Of a DNA stretch of 64,000 nucleotides, positions 11,258-24,500 are shown piece by piece; position 1 is the first letter of the stretch; each line of letters begins with the position of its first letter. Location of the stretch: positions 1 to 64,000 of the forward strand of contig CAADRB010000062.1 of NCBI GenBank assembly GCA_900708905.1, written 5' to 3'. The stretch comes from Hymenolepis diminuta. Taxonomy: Eukaryota > Platyhelminthes > Cestoda > Cyclophyllidea > Hymenolepididae. A program made the translations under genes and the position numbers. The notes below the pieces were generated by a model. That model was not told where the DNA came from, searched no databases, and worked only from the letters and a program-made list of their open reading frames with translations.

Positions 11258-14200
11258 GTGAGTTGTAATCACAGTGACGTATATAAAGCCGCGTTCATTC
11301 TTAAATTAACAAACATGGATTTCTCATTGACGCTTGGATTTTTCATCCAAGGAATTTTGATTGGCGGTAAAAGGATGAAATGGCCATTAAGTCTGCCACA
11401 ATCGATGCCGTCATTTACAGTTCCTCCCACGTGTTCGCCAACTAGAGCGTACCGAAAGTTATTGTTCCCGTTTCCCTTGTACTTGATGTGAACACCCCAT
11501 AATTTAATTATCTCTCTTTTACACTCTCCGCCTAATCTTAATAGTCTGGATGAGTTACTTGTTAACAGTGTAAAAAAAGCAACTTCTCGTGTCATAAGGG
11601 AAGGAGGCAGTGCAAGATTTTCTTAATTTTTACAGTTAAATTACCCTTATGTTGGTGTCATAATCTGGATACACAATAGCAAACATCTTCGTTCTCTGTA
11701 CGCAATTGTGATTTCCGAACCAAAACAGATCCAAAGCAGATCTATCTGGACGGATGTTGTCTCTCGTCGCCGTGACATCCCGAAACACGGGAGACTCAGC
11801 GCAACCATAGTTTGATTGTTACTCCGGACGCTTCAAAAGACCTCGAAAAAGATTGAAGTTGGGTCTGACGCTCAAACGTATGGATAAACGACTTTCGTAG
11901 GGAAGTGGTGGATAAAAATGAATAATTTTGTGAAAGAAAAATTAAATTGACAATTTATTGTTAGTTATCATTAACTTTGCATATTCACTTTACAATGTAG
12001 CAAATTGCAGGCTGATACCTTGCAGAATTTTGGAGTAAAGCCTGCTATTGAGGCAATTACGTGCTATCATTAAGTTGTAAGTTTTGTGAGTAATTTAGGT
12101 GGCTAATCGGCCTTACAATAATTAGACCTTAAATAAGATATAAATTGTTATGAGAAAGTTATAAATTTTTTAAGAATATGTTTCTGGTAACTTTCAAAGA
12201 CCGACGACAATACTACCCATCAATTCCGCATGGAATAAAACGTTGCTTAATTAAAAACCCTGTTTTCAAAAACAATACATCTAATCTCCAAAAATGGGGA
12301 AATAAATTAGGAAATTTCCATGACGTATAGTTTAAGAGTTGTAAATTATAACCTGAGGGAACAATGGTCTATTTTCTTTTCATACACTTAATTCTCCCAC
12401 TTGTCTTTTTCAAGTCAGTAAGCAATGAATTATATTCTGAAATATATAGATTAAGGGAAAAATAATATTTGAATAGATAATTTCATTTCGTCTTCATATT
12501 TTCATTTTCACAAAATGAAAGACCATTTGTAACCTAAAAAAAATGTTTACCTCTGAACACTATTGCTAATAAATTTGGCGTTATGAAAATAGAGTACACG
12601 ATTGTATTCAGAAAGTCAGAAATACAAATAAGAGAGTCAATTTTACGTGGTCAAATGAAATGAAATAAATTTACGCTTTTTAAAAATTTCCAAGAACAGT
12701 AAGTATTGAGGACAAAAATGCAATCAAAAGGATTTATTCTGTTACTTTAGTTAACCTGTTTCCCCTACTATCCTCTTCTGCAAGACGAGGGTAGTTTCTA
12801 GTAATTTTATGTTATTTTTCTCATTTTAATTCGTTAAAATATTTGCCCTCATTCCTTTTCCTCCATTCATGCCATATCAGTTAATGAATTGCAATCAAGC
12901 AATAACCAGCACAGTTGCATTTCCTGGAAGCTACTTCTAAGGTTTCGCCATATACATATTTTATTTCCTCCAGGATCTTCATATTTCAAGGCATAAATTA
13001 TTTTGAAATCAGTCTAGTGAGCGTTTTGAAATGGAACTAATTTTTCAAATTATTTATCGCTCTTACAATTCAGAGTTAAGTAAAATTACCAAACAAACGG
13101 CAGGATTGGACTTCCTTGGCCTAAAAATTTGCCACATTGATGGTAAACTTAGCAAAGCATTAATTTAAGCAGTGACCTCCTGTTTACCTATCAATATTTT
13201 CAAAATTTTTTCTTCCACGTCCTTTGGCCAAAACTGCCCAGTTCATCGATTCGGTTTCGTGGCAAGTGAGTCAAATTATAACAGCTAGAACAAATCACAT
13301 GCATATGTTGTCGTGCATGACCAATTTAATCTCTTCAATTTCTCATTACCAAGGTGCCAATTGGAAGAGATCAGTGTCGCAAGACATGAACACGAAGCAG
13401 AATTTGGTCAATGAATTCTGGGAGTTAATAATGAGAGTCAGGAGATAATTATACGGAGAGAAAGCAATGTGATCGGCAAGCTAAAGAGCCTTAAGAAATT
13501 AGTAAAAGTTCAATTTCTTTAAACCACGGATCTAATTTGGCCTATCCGTCATTAAATTTACCGTTACGGGTTACAGTAGCAGTTCACAAACAAGGACAGT
13601 ATACAGTTCAGATTGGCAGTCTTTAAACTATTAAATAAATGAATTATCGAAATTGTTGCTCAACTATTATAGAAGCCCAAAAGGATTACATTTCAGATCC
13701 CAGTATAGTAATTTTTCTATTAATGCAGTTTTAATCTGTAATGGTTGGTAAAAATTTGTTATGTTTTGCCTTTTCCTGGTTAATTATAAGTCTTATTAAA
13801 CTGGTGGGATAATATTCGCACATTTTCTGGTTTGATCTCAATGTCTACTATGTTTTAGGCCCTGTTTAGCTTCTTATTTTGTTTCTTTAATTTGCAGAAT
13901 TATGGATTAAATGAGTATTCTGTAATTGATATCCTATTCGGTTTCTTTTTAAATGAAATTGCTCGTTGATGGGGGTATTAGTAGTTACATTACATTAATT
14001 TTTATATGATATCTTATTCTGCCTCTTTATGGAGTAAGTTTTAGTTGCAGAACGAGGAGCATTTATGCAAATTACTAGCATTTCTTGCTTTTCGGTGGAC
14101 ATTTGTATACAATTATTAACCGGTTACGGATTCCCATCAACTTGTGGGAGTAGAATCAAAAGTAATGATTTTTATAGCCACAACAGACTAATTTAATTAG

Positions 14201-15490
14201 ATATTTACTTTATTCTTCTTATTCAATCCATTATGTGCACATAGATGAGGCCTGACAGTTTGTTCCTCCAAAAATTTACTAATTGTGCTCTTTTTGCACA
14301 AAATATCTAGTCGGATGTCGCGAGATCAATGATCACCACCACATATCTAGTCGGTTGCGCTGGTTAATTCTGATCAGCTAGAGAGGTGATATAGTGCAGA
14401 TTTCTCAAATGAAGTACTACAACATACCTTAACTTAATCCAAGCTTTCCACACTTGGGACGATTTCATCTTGAAGAATTAATTTGGTACTGAAGACGATT
14501 TCAGTAGGGATAGCTTTTCCACGGATATATCACGGAAAAAAATGCAAGCTCAATCTACGAAAATAGCTACTAGATCGATGCAACATCATGATGAGGTGAA
14601 GGAAGGTTTTATCTATGAAAAAGCCAGCAATATTAGAACAGCATATATACAGTATACCGAACAATGTCGGTGATCGCATGGTGAGCAGTGGTACTTTCTA
14701 CGTCGGTACATAACCGTTGACCAACTTGCCTGGAATAATTTTAACCCGATGACATACTTTATAAAGAGCCTATGTGAAATAACTTAAGAAGAAACATAAA
14801 AACCATTTTGGAACTTATACCTAAGGAAACGGACAACTACCTCTAAAACAGATAAAACCTGTAGATCACACCGTATATTTAAAAATATTTAAATATGTAC
14901 TATATTTGATTACCAGTGGTGATTGCGGTGAGTTAAAGATACGAGAACACCTGTCCCAAACGCTATCTCCTTTATTGTTTGCTATCTGTGGGTGCTAATA
15001 TGTGTCCATACTGGGTCGAGTATAGGAACTTAAGAAATTTAATTGAAAATGTGGGAATAATTCTAAATCTGGAGCGTGATAATTGTTCCAATGGAATCGT
15101 AATAAAAGTTTAATATGCCTGATTTCATTAAAACTTACCCGCTACTGAGTAAGATTAATAAGTAATTATGAGTAATCTTTTACTCCTCTCATATTCCATT
15201 CTTTATCTTCTACTTTACCGTCCCGTCTCTACTTTTACACTTGCAGCACTGTAAAGAACGTTCTATTTCTTTATTTTTATATACAAAATATGGGAAGAGC
15301 AATCATTTCCCTATCAAAGATTTCTCTTTTTAAGAAATATATGGAGTAATCCGTCGGTGCATAACATCCAATAATATCCTTGAAGATATTGCTAAACTTT
15401 ATTATAATACAGTTAATATGTGGAGTATGTGAATTTTATGAATTTAAATCCGGATTAACTAACAAGAAATTCGACACCAATGTGACATGT

Positions 15491-15526
15491 ATTTTACATT
15501 ATATTATTAATTATAAAATGTAAAAT
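15491..15526. repeat. 10-bp perfect inverted repeat
   Basis: ATTTTACATT at 15491-15500 pairs with AATGTAAAAT at 15517-15526 around a 16-nt AT-only loop. It is a stable hairpin for its composition and might be a relic of a small inverted-repeat element. Confidence 0.4.
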
Positions 15527-17399
15527 ATTACATTATTTTATGATATTCAAATGTTTCATAAGTCAATTTTTAAGATTTTAAATCGGGATTTCTGAGTGGC
15601 CCCATTTTCGCGATATCCAGAACTAGTCAACTAGCTGTTTCAACTGAATATTTGATCAGGTCAATTTGAGTAATTTGTATCGCCTTTTACGCCCGGGCAG
15701 AGAGATGAGACCATTAACGTTCCTTCAAACATAGGGAATCTCACTAGAATTTATTCAGTTTGAACATTGTGCGATTTATAACGTATTCATACAATTATTT
15801 AAACAAATAAGAATATGAATGTCCTAGGTATTCCCGAAAGAAAAATACGCGTCTGCAGGTTTACTGTGCGAAAAAGAAGATCAAATTGTTCATTGTTGAA
15901 AGTCCTACAAAAGCTACTAACTTCATCTAATCTAGCTTTGTGAATGATTAGATTGGAGTGGTAAGACAACATATTTTATAATCATCCTAGATTTTTTTCA
16001 GTTATTCAAACAAAACAGAAGATGGCTATCAAGGCATCATTTTCTAATTAGATGTTCTATTCCAACACTTTCATGAAGTTTACCCGCTCTCTGCTTTCAA
16101 GAATCGTTCCAAGTAATCTATTTTTGCTGTAACTTTGGAATTAATATTCAAAATACTTTCACTTTCTTACAAAGACCCCTTCACTCTTAAAATTCCAAAC
16201 TAATAATTAAAAGTAGAGGGAGAAGAGGTGACAAAGCGGAAAATTCCACAGAAATATATATGCATATATATACGTAATCAACATTGAAGAACCCGTTAAG
16301 AAAGAATGAGGCTATTTTTTATACCCTTATTTAACTTATCAAAGCATTAATCAGGGGAAAATCATATGTGATTGAACCAATTAGCAGTTCATTGGCTTAT
16401 ATATGCTACATTTAGAAAATCATGTATGTGGATCAGGAATAATCTAATACACTGTATCGCATTTTTACTTCTTATATATATCTTTAAGTCCAAGGGTGCT
16501 GCGGAAAGAAATAGTGCAATCAGTTTAATAAAATATATTAATATATTAAAACATTGAGTATATTTACTTGTATCACTAAAAATTACATTTTCCTATATTT
16601 TCTCTAGTCTTCCCCTTCGTAAGTTTCGCCCTTATGGTTGACAGTTTACTATTAGACCTTTTGGAAATCATCACGAAAATAGCAGTGTTTTGTGGTAAGA
16701 AGAATAATCATTACGTTTATTCCTCAATTCTTTGTTTTTATAGTTTTAGTATTAAGCAAAGAAAATCCCTATATTAACTTAATGTACCTTATTTATTATA
16801 ATGGCCTAATATGAGAAAAATGGGCAGAAATATTGTTTGGTGATTCATAGCGAATTGATGGAATGGGTAACCTTCTAAAAATGACACTCTTGATAAAACT
16901 CCTACCACAATCGAGAGGTATAAGAACTCATCTAGCTTACTGAGTCAAGCTATAATGGTGTAAATATTAATCTCTGTATCAGGATAGGTAAAGTAAATTA
17001 AAACTAGTGAAAAGTTAGTTATTTTATGAAGAGCGACTCCGTGTAAACCTAGTTGCGAACAAGATTACTGTAATCATTGAATAAGAATGATTTGGTGTTT
17101 AATTCAATAAAATTTCTAAGTCGAATAATCCACGTTCAGTTTCGCTATTTTCTTAAGACTGAAGTTTGTGTGGCCAAATGAAAACTTATAGGCCTTTTAA
17201 GAAGTAGTTTTAATATCATTCAAAATATTTAGTCGAATTTTGTCATTAACATTGAGATGAATCCAATCACCAAATCTAACATCGATCCAGTCTCTAGCTA
17301 TTCGTTTCTGTTAATCAAAATTTTAATATAAATAAAATCCCAAATGAGATGAACAAGCTATCGAAATAAGAGCTGGTATCTAGCAATAGCAGAGTTTTG

Positions 17400-17600
17400 T
17401 ACTTTAAGTGCATTGAGTAAATCACAATGAGAATTCAAGAGAGTAATAAAGAGATGAGGGGCAGAAGAGGTGAGTGGGAAATGTAGTAGTCGGTAGATGA
17501 CAAGCGTGTCTGCCCCACCACCCCTGCGTATATAAAAGGGGTCTTTATATGGTTTCATAGAAAAGGGGTATCCATAAACAGATGGAATGGTACCAGATAT
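17400..17600. repeat. dispersed repeat family R2, copy 1
   Basis: A purine-rich, GC-richer block with AATTCAAGAGAG, AGAGGTGAGTGGG, a GTCGGTAGA box and a TATAAAAGG box. Copies of the same order appear near 23390-23800, 51370-51600 and 62290-62410. It probably descends from a non-autonomous mobile element. The TATAAAA at about 17531 is part of the repeat and not by itself a promoter. Confidence 0.4.
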
Positions 17601-20600
17601 AGCTGATCAGGGAAACTGAACCCTAGCAGCGCTCATTCAAAGACCACTTAATTAGATTATCCCGCTAATTAGAATGAACTACTTGAGGGCGCAAGATGCT
17701 TCTCTACGGGAAGATCGAGATAATTAGGTCCCAGAGATTAGTGATGACCGAGATAAAAATGTTGGAAACACATTGAGATTTATCCTTTAAGGTATTAGTC
17801 GGAGTAAAATAGGGCTTGAAATCTACTTCTTTTTCAATGCAGATGTTAACTACCTCATTATATTTTTTCAGATAGTCAACAAATTTTCTCCAACAATAAT
17901 TGTAAACAGATAACTTGCTTCATTCAATTAGCTTGTAAAACTGCAGGTCACGTACACTTATTATTAATGATTTCAGCTAGTTTCTAAATAACTTTATTCG
18001 TAATACATGCATTATTCTCTCTGTTCATACCCATCTGGATAAAATGATAATTTGATGTAAAAGTCAAACGTTACGAAAGTGATAAATATTAAGGCATACA
18101 GATCTATTTGACAGCAAGTCAGACGCCTTAACTCGGTTATGTTTATCAAATCGATGTTGCAGCAGAAAATAGCTAACCTGCCGTAAAGCGCAAATCAAAG
18201 CGTGGCAAGTGACGGAGTAGAAGAGGATTTCACAGGCACAGGTCATTCACATTGTCCTGAAATGGGGATGATTGTCATTATTCGACTACCTGCTTTAAAC
18301 ATTCGGTCCAATGACTAAAAGCTCTACTAAAGTTCATGGTCAAATGATTGATATAGTATCAATAGTTTAAGGCTAGTATGCATCAGCTAACACATTTGTC
18401 CCATATGGTCGAATAAATTCTAATTTGTAAAATTTTGAAGCTAGGTAAATTGAGCAATTCTTAATGAAAATTCAGAGTACGTTTCTCCATTGGTGGACTG
18501 AGAATACCGAATTCTTTCACTGAATATCTTCAGACAAATTTTATTGATCTGGTTGATTAAAGCTGATTTTCTTCAATTATCTCTTTTGTAAAGTTAGACT
18601 TATCTGCATTTTTTTAAGAAGTCTAGTATCTGCCACTATGATCTACATTCCGCTTTAGATATCTTTAGCCTAAAGTTGACTCAGACCCGGTAAACTAAGT
18701 CAGAATGCAGTGACTTCCAAGACAATATGATACGAAGGCGAAATACTCTGGTTTGCACAGTTAGTAAGGGATTGAATAATCCACTGCTTCTTGAGAAACA
18801 GAAGAGTTGTGGAAATCGTCAGAGATGACAAATAACATGTGCTCGCCACTTATTACAACCTAATAAGCCTCCAAAATTGACCCAAACTCCAACTCAGTAA
18901 TAATATAAGATTGTCTTACTCCAGAATTCTACAAGGCAAAGACCCGGTAATTTGGTACATTTTGACAGATATGTAAATTTTATAAATAATTAACAATAAA
19001 TCGTTAATTTCATATTTTTGGTAAATTATTAATTTTTTTCAACAATACCTAATCGAGAATTATGAATACAAGTCGTCTTTATACTAGTGACGCTCGGAGA
19101 TCAAAACACCTCTGGACTACTAACAGTCTATGTCTCGAATAACTGTCAAATGCGTCGTACGCTCGCATATCGATGGGGATAATGATGGATTTTCTGACAA
19201 TCTTTGGAAATTGATTATCCCGTGGAAAAACAACTCTGCAGTTTTAAGGGTTATTTTTCAACTTCCTATCAAATTCATCATTTTTTGTGAGATCCATTTG
19301 CTTGAAAATGAATCAGTTATATAAGTATTTGGCGTCTCTAGCTACCTCCCAGTGCAATGATTGGTGCCTCCATTTGCGAGAGAAACGAAAGCGAAGTGTG
19401 ACTAAGACAAAATTAATCCAACAGGAAGAAGGACAACAAGCAATGCCTATAGATACGCTTAGTAACAGTTAACTATTTAAAATGAATTTCAGAACACTGT
19501 GGAATCGAGATTATGTGAAATTTTATTGTGCATATTGCCACCACCGCAATCAAATAATGTGTTAGACTCACTAGCACAGAATCCAATTAAAATGAAATCC
19601 TAGACACAGAGGATGTTTTGATTTTGACTAATCTGCCTGTAAATTCTGATCGGAGAGTTGGCAAATGTGTTGCAAGTAAAAAAACATTAAATTATCTTCT
19701 AAATTCAAGATCTGGTTGATAAAGATATTTAACTGAAGTCTGAATACGATTTTTCCACTGGATTCTAATTCTACCAACATATAAGATAAAATTTTGACAC
19801 ATTTGATTCAGTACCTATTTTGGATTATTTATAGGCTTTGATTCGAAAAGAACTCAAAAAAAAGGTTCTGGGTTTTCACAATCAATATGTATAAGGGAAC
19901 GGTAATATTTCTGCTCTGTTCTTTGACTTACTTCGAGAATCAATTAGATCACTGTTCGTTTTGGGATGATTTTTTTGTTACTGTCATGTCGGATGATATA
20001 GATCACCCAACAATATAGGAACGTAAATATTTGTTTCTCCTCTATCAGTTAAAAATAAGCTCGACGTTATTTCTGTTTCGACTTTATAAACTGATATTTT
20101 CGCGTTCACTCACTTACTCTAAAGTAAATTATAAAGATTTATGACAAAAAATACTAGGTTAATCTCATAGTTATGAAAAGAAATATACAAATCTCTTCTC
20201 AAAAGTTCACTTGTTCTTACTTGAAGTAAACCGAACGTTTATGGTTATTATGCAATTAAACTATGTGACTCTGGGATTAACGTATGCGTCTGGCAAGTCG
20301 GAGATCACGAGATTGATACTCATCAGTTGAAGCTCTGTGAAATATATGACACAAAGAATGCAACCTTCTTCAGGATATATCCCCAATGCCAAAGTCAGTT
20401 GTAGCTAGCGCCTCTCTTAATGGGTTTGAAGGTGTACATTGTCTCTCTCTTTGTTACTGATGTGGCATAAACAGATGTTTAAAGTATGGGTTTTTTAATG
20501 CTAAAATGAAACAAATAAAGCTTAATAGGGTGCAGTATGATGAAAACGGTTTGAAAACAGCTGGAAAAATGGGAGATGAGTCATGTAGAAAACAAAGCGA

Positions 20601-21523
20601 AGCCAACTAAGCCGTGGATAAGATAAAAGCAATGCATGATTTAAGATGACAGTTAACCACATGTAGGGATAAGGTTGCCTCAATATCAACTGCAATACTT
20701 ATATCTCAGAAAAAGAATACCAAAAGACAGAACAATTTATTTGCAAAAGGATTAGATGATTTCGAGTAGGGCGTTTTGTCATCTATATTAACTGATTGAC
20801 GCATAACTTATATTGCTTTCAATGTGACGCATTCAATGTTAAAATTACTTTCGACGCTGGTTCCATAAGCGATAACTGATCTCTTTTGGTTTTTCTTAAT
20901 TACGTTAACCAACGCCAGCCATTTTGTCATAATGAGTTATTTACTGAGCAATCTTATTAAATAATTCACTTGCTTAATTGAACTGAATAACACTATTTAA
21001 ACTTCATACGTACTAAGATTTTCGGCTTTAGTTTACATTTAATATTTACGATTACCAATAAGTCGAAAGCTCTCATCTGAAATGTTTGTATTTTAAGTTT
21101 ACCGAATAAGTAAAAATGAGTTTCTCTTTAGTTCAATATCCAGAAGTAATTTGGTAATTTCATTAATTAATCTCATTAGATAGCCTCAGAAAGACAAATA
21201 ACCCTCGTCACTGACACATTTATTTAAGTGAATTACCATGGCATTATTAACTCAAAATCCACCTCATCCAAGCTCAACGGAGAAAAAATACCAAACACCA
21301 ATAAAATCATAAATGTTCTGCAAATTTAATTACATTTTGAAAGAGTGATACTTCTCAAGACTATCAACTTTATTGGTAGAAGCTCTATCTTTTGCTTGGA
21401 GCATTTGCACTCACGCGAATAATCCAAGAAAACCATTTTAAACTCCGCACACATCTTTAAAATTTGGAGGTACTTGCTACTGACAACAGCAGAAATTCGT
21501 CATTCTCCTTACGGAGCATCATC
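17601..21523. other. spacer upstream of gene 1
   Basis: AT-rich sequence without a supported gene. It includes a copy of repeat R4 at about 18880-19040 and a GC-richer stretch near 20280-20450 that resembles one near 46180-46300, both probably repeat-derived. Confidence 0.35.
18880..19040. repeat. dispersed repeat family R4, copy 1
   Basis: TCCAACTCAGTAATAATA, a CGGT box and ACAGATATGTAAATTTTATA occur in the same order and spacing as at 29735-29880. The divergence suggests an old insertion. Confidence 0.45.
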
Positions 21524-24500
21524 ATGTCTTACACACCCGGATCAAGTGAGTATCTTTTCCCACATCCCTATTGTTATTAAGTTTGTTCTATTCACGCCTT
21601 AACGTATTAAAACTCCTTCAGTGGTTTCCATTACAACCTTAGTTTTAATTAGATTTCCCTTAGCTCTCTCAGACGATTAGACACTTACAAGTAATTAAAA
21701 TTTCCCCTACGTTCTAGTCTTGCATCTTTAAACCATGTTTTAGAATTTCTTGGTAAATATGTACCCGATGGTTATCTTACCAAAAACCAAGTTGTCAATC
21801 GTAAGTACAAAATAAAACTGAGTAAAACCCATTGAACGCTGCTTTGTTTAATGCTTTGAAAAAGTTCATCTTCAATTGCTCTTACTTTAAAATTTGATTA
21901 GTATTGATTTATTAAGGTGATTTTGTTTTGCTTTTGATGATTATTTCCTTCAGCAAAACAATCTATTTTATAAAATAAAACCCTGTTTACTAAAATACGT
22001 GATAATTCCCTTTTATAAATTTCAGGAAACTTAAATGGTGCCATTCCAAATAGACCACTCTATCGTACTGTTGAAGGCACGTTCTCATTGTCCAATTTTT
22101 GCTTATTTGTTCATTAATAATTTTTAAAGTAGTTTTGCGTACTAATAATACTATTAATACATGTCATCTATTTACTTATTTTTATTAAGAAAAAACCCCG
22201 ATTAATGTTCAAATAATAGGATCAAAATTTGTATTGAATATCAAGAATGTATTTTAAGATCATGTTTTCCATTTAAATTAGTAGCTTTTAAGTCATTTTC
22301 TCCCACTTATATTTGTGGTAGGATTAATGATCAACTTGAGAGTTAACTCTTTTTAAAAACTGGAATTTCTGATGGCGATATTTTGATATTGTGTTATTGA
22401 GTATGATAATGACGCACTTTCTTTTAACTCTTTACAGAAATCGATTCTGATATCTTCGGTGCGTGAAACGGACTAATTGTTTGAACTTCAACCCATCTAA
22501 CCACTAATATATTAAATAATAAAGACTTCTGGACTTAAAAATTACTGATTGGAATAATGCTCGTTGTTTGAGAACTAAGCGATATTTACGTCTCTATCTT
22601 TTTCAGCCAATGTTTTGAGAAGTATACCACCTAGTGAGTGTTATAAAGCCTAACACTGCCTAACACTACTTAACACAGCATTTAAGAGGTTATTTTCTTA
22701 ACCTTGATTGAACTTGTTAACAGGCTACTCAAGGTCTCGACCACGATATTGTCATAGTCAAAATTCAAAACAAGTCTCGGCATTCTCTCAGAGTTATCAA
22801 CTTGGACCTAGACTGGGATCGCTCGATTCTGGATCATCTGCAAGTTCATCACGATCTGCATCTACAGAGAGATCATATCAATCGGCTGCAAGGACAGGTC
22901 CTGGCAACAGTAGCTTTCATGGAGGTAAATCACCTCAAAGAAGACGAACACCGCCAAGATATACTTCGCCGAATTTTAGCGTTGATAAAATGTTGGCAAG
23001 TAGCCCCTATATGAAACAGGGTCACCCTGGAGTTTACTGTAAGTTCCTCGTTGTAGTAAAGACGCCAATTTATTTTTCATCTTTACCTCTCTATCATTGG
23101 TATGCGTCAATATAAATTGTCAAGATTTAATCAAATTCTCTGCAATTTGGTAAAACCAGAAATGAATTGCCTTAATTAACGAATTTCCTTTTATTTGGAT
23201 TTTGCTTTTTTATAGATCGTCGGGAACTGAGCCAACCACCAAGGAGGAAAAATGGTAATTTTAAAAGAAATGTTTATTTTTTGAAACAACTGGCGGAAAT
23301 TTCAAAGAAAACTTAAACCAAAGGGGAATCACTGTATTACGATTCAAAATCACGTCTGAAAAGTGTTGGAGTTAAGATAACAGTTAATGGTTGGCAACTA
23401 ACAACTAAAAACAAAACCAACAACAGTCACCAATTTGCAGCTGTTTGAGTAAGAGCTAACAACAGTTGTAGGGCAGAACACCAAGAATTGACTGGATCAA
23501 AATGTACTCAAGGAAACCACAACGAGGACTGAAGCGAGTAAGAGAAAGACAAGGGAGAGGGCTGAGGAACAGAGGTGATGAGAAGAAGGGTAGGAGTCGG
23601 TAACCAACACGCGTGTGTTATGTTTTGAGTGGAAAACGAAGGCAGTTTTATTGAGTCACTTGAGTAAGAACGCGCGAGATGTACTTTTAAGTGAAACGAG
23701 GCCGTTATAGAAAAGGGGAATCGGAAGGCGCGTTTAGACATGACAGATAAGGGTTATGCGTCATAGGGACATAAAAGGCGTCATTTCAGCTTCGTGGACA
23801 AAAACCGAAGTACTGTCATGAAGAATGTGAGTAAAGAGTAATTCTGGAAATATATCAAGTCATCCTTCAAGAGGTTGAGTGGTTGAGTGATTGATTAATT
23901 TCATAATAAATCGACAAAAATCCGCAAATGTTTATGATTTTATGTTAGCAGCTTCAAACAGTTAACCAATTAATTTCTTCTTCAAACTAAACAAATAAAA
24001 TCAATATTTTGTTGCTTTAAGTTTGGTAATATGTAAACAATTGTGCGTCGGCTATTTGAAAGTCACTCTTTATTTATCTTAAAATCTAAACAAACAAAAT
24101 AATTCTTTTGGGAGACCATGCGAAAATATGATCATTAATATCATTTATGATTTCTAAATTCTCAGGCTTTTTGCCATAAAATCTTCATTTTTAAACCTAA
24201 ACGTTTGTTAATCTGCCTATTTGCACAGCTAGTAAAAATTTTAACAGTTCCATGTACAGTTATAAGTAAATTTAATACACATTGAAACTAATCTTTGAGC
24301 TATGGAATCCAAGTTTGAATCTCATTCATCTTATAGATTAGATGAAAGCTAAATGGTATTTTAGCAGACATGTTCGCTTTTACATATCACTTTTCCAGTC
24401 GGATTAAGATATAGAATCACATCATCCTACCTGGGCTCATTAATATTCGATCATTTTTAATGTTACTCGTATGGTTTACTGTGTATAAAATCTACATCTT

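Larger units (their letters stand above)
5256..17399. other. long AT-rich spacer or introns
   Basis: No gene can be supported in these 12 kb. There are scattered short frames, a trinucleotide tract at 8974, an inverted octamer pair at 10971, a possible first exon at 11234 and two hairpins. A GC-richer block at about 11200-11900 and another near 13200-13450 may be eroded coding or transposon sequence, but neither gives a convincing protein. Confidence 0.35.

Noticed and set aside
11269..11595. A 108-codon minus-strand frame
   Set aside because: An overlapping frame is open on the other strand, there is no splice context and no recognisable protein.
13224..13448. A 74-codon plus-strand frame near 13.3 kb
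   Set aside because: It has no ATG at its start, and internal splice-like sites are ambiguous (24-nt reading in phase 0 or 1); possibly eroded transposon coding sequence.
24401..24461. Alternative terminal exon of gene 1 after CTTTTCCAG
   Set aside because: Twenty open codons in phase 1 but no poly(A) signal near and a residue mix unlike the gene; kept only as a remote possibility.
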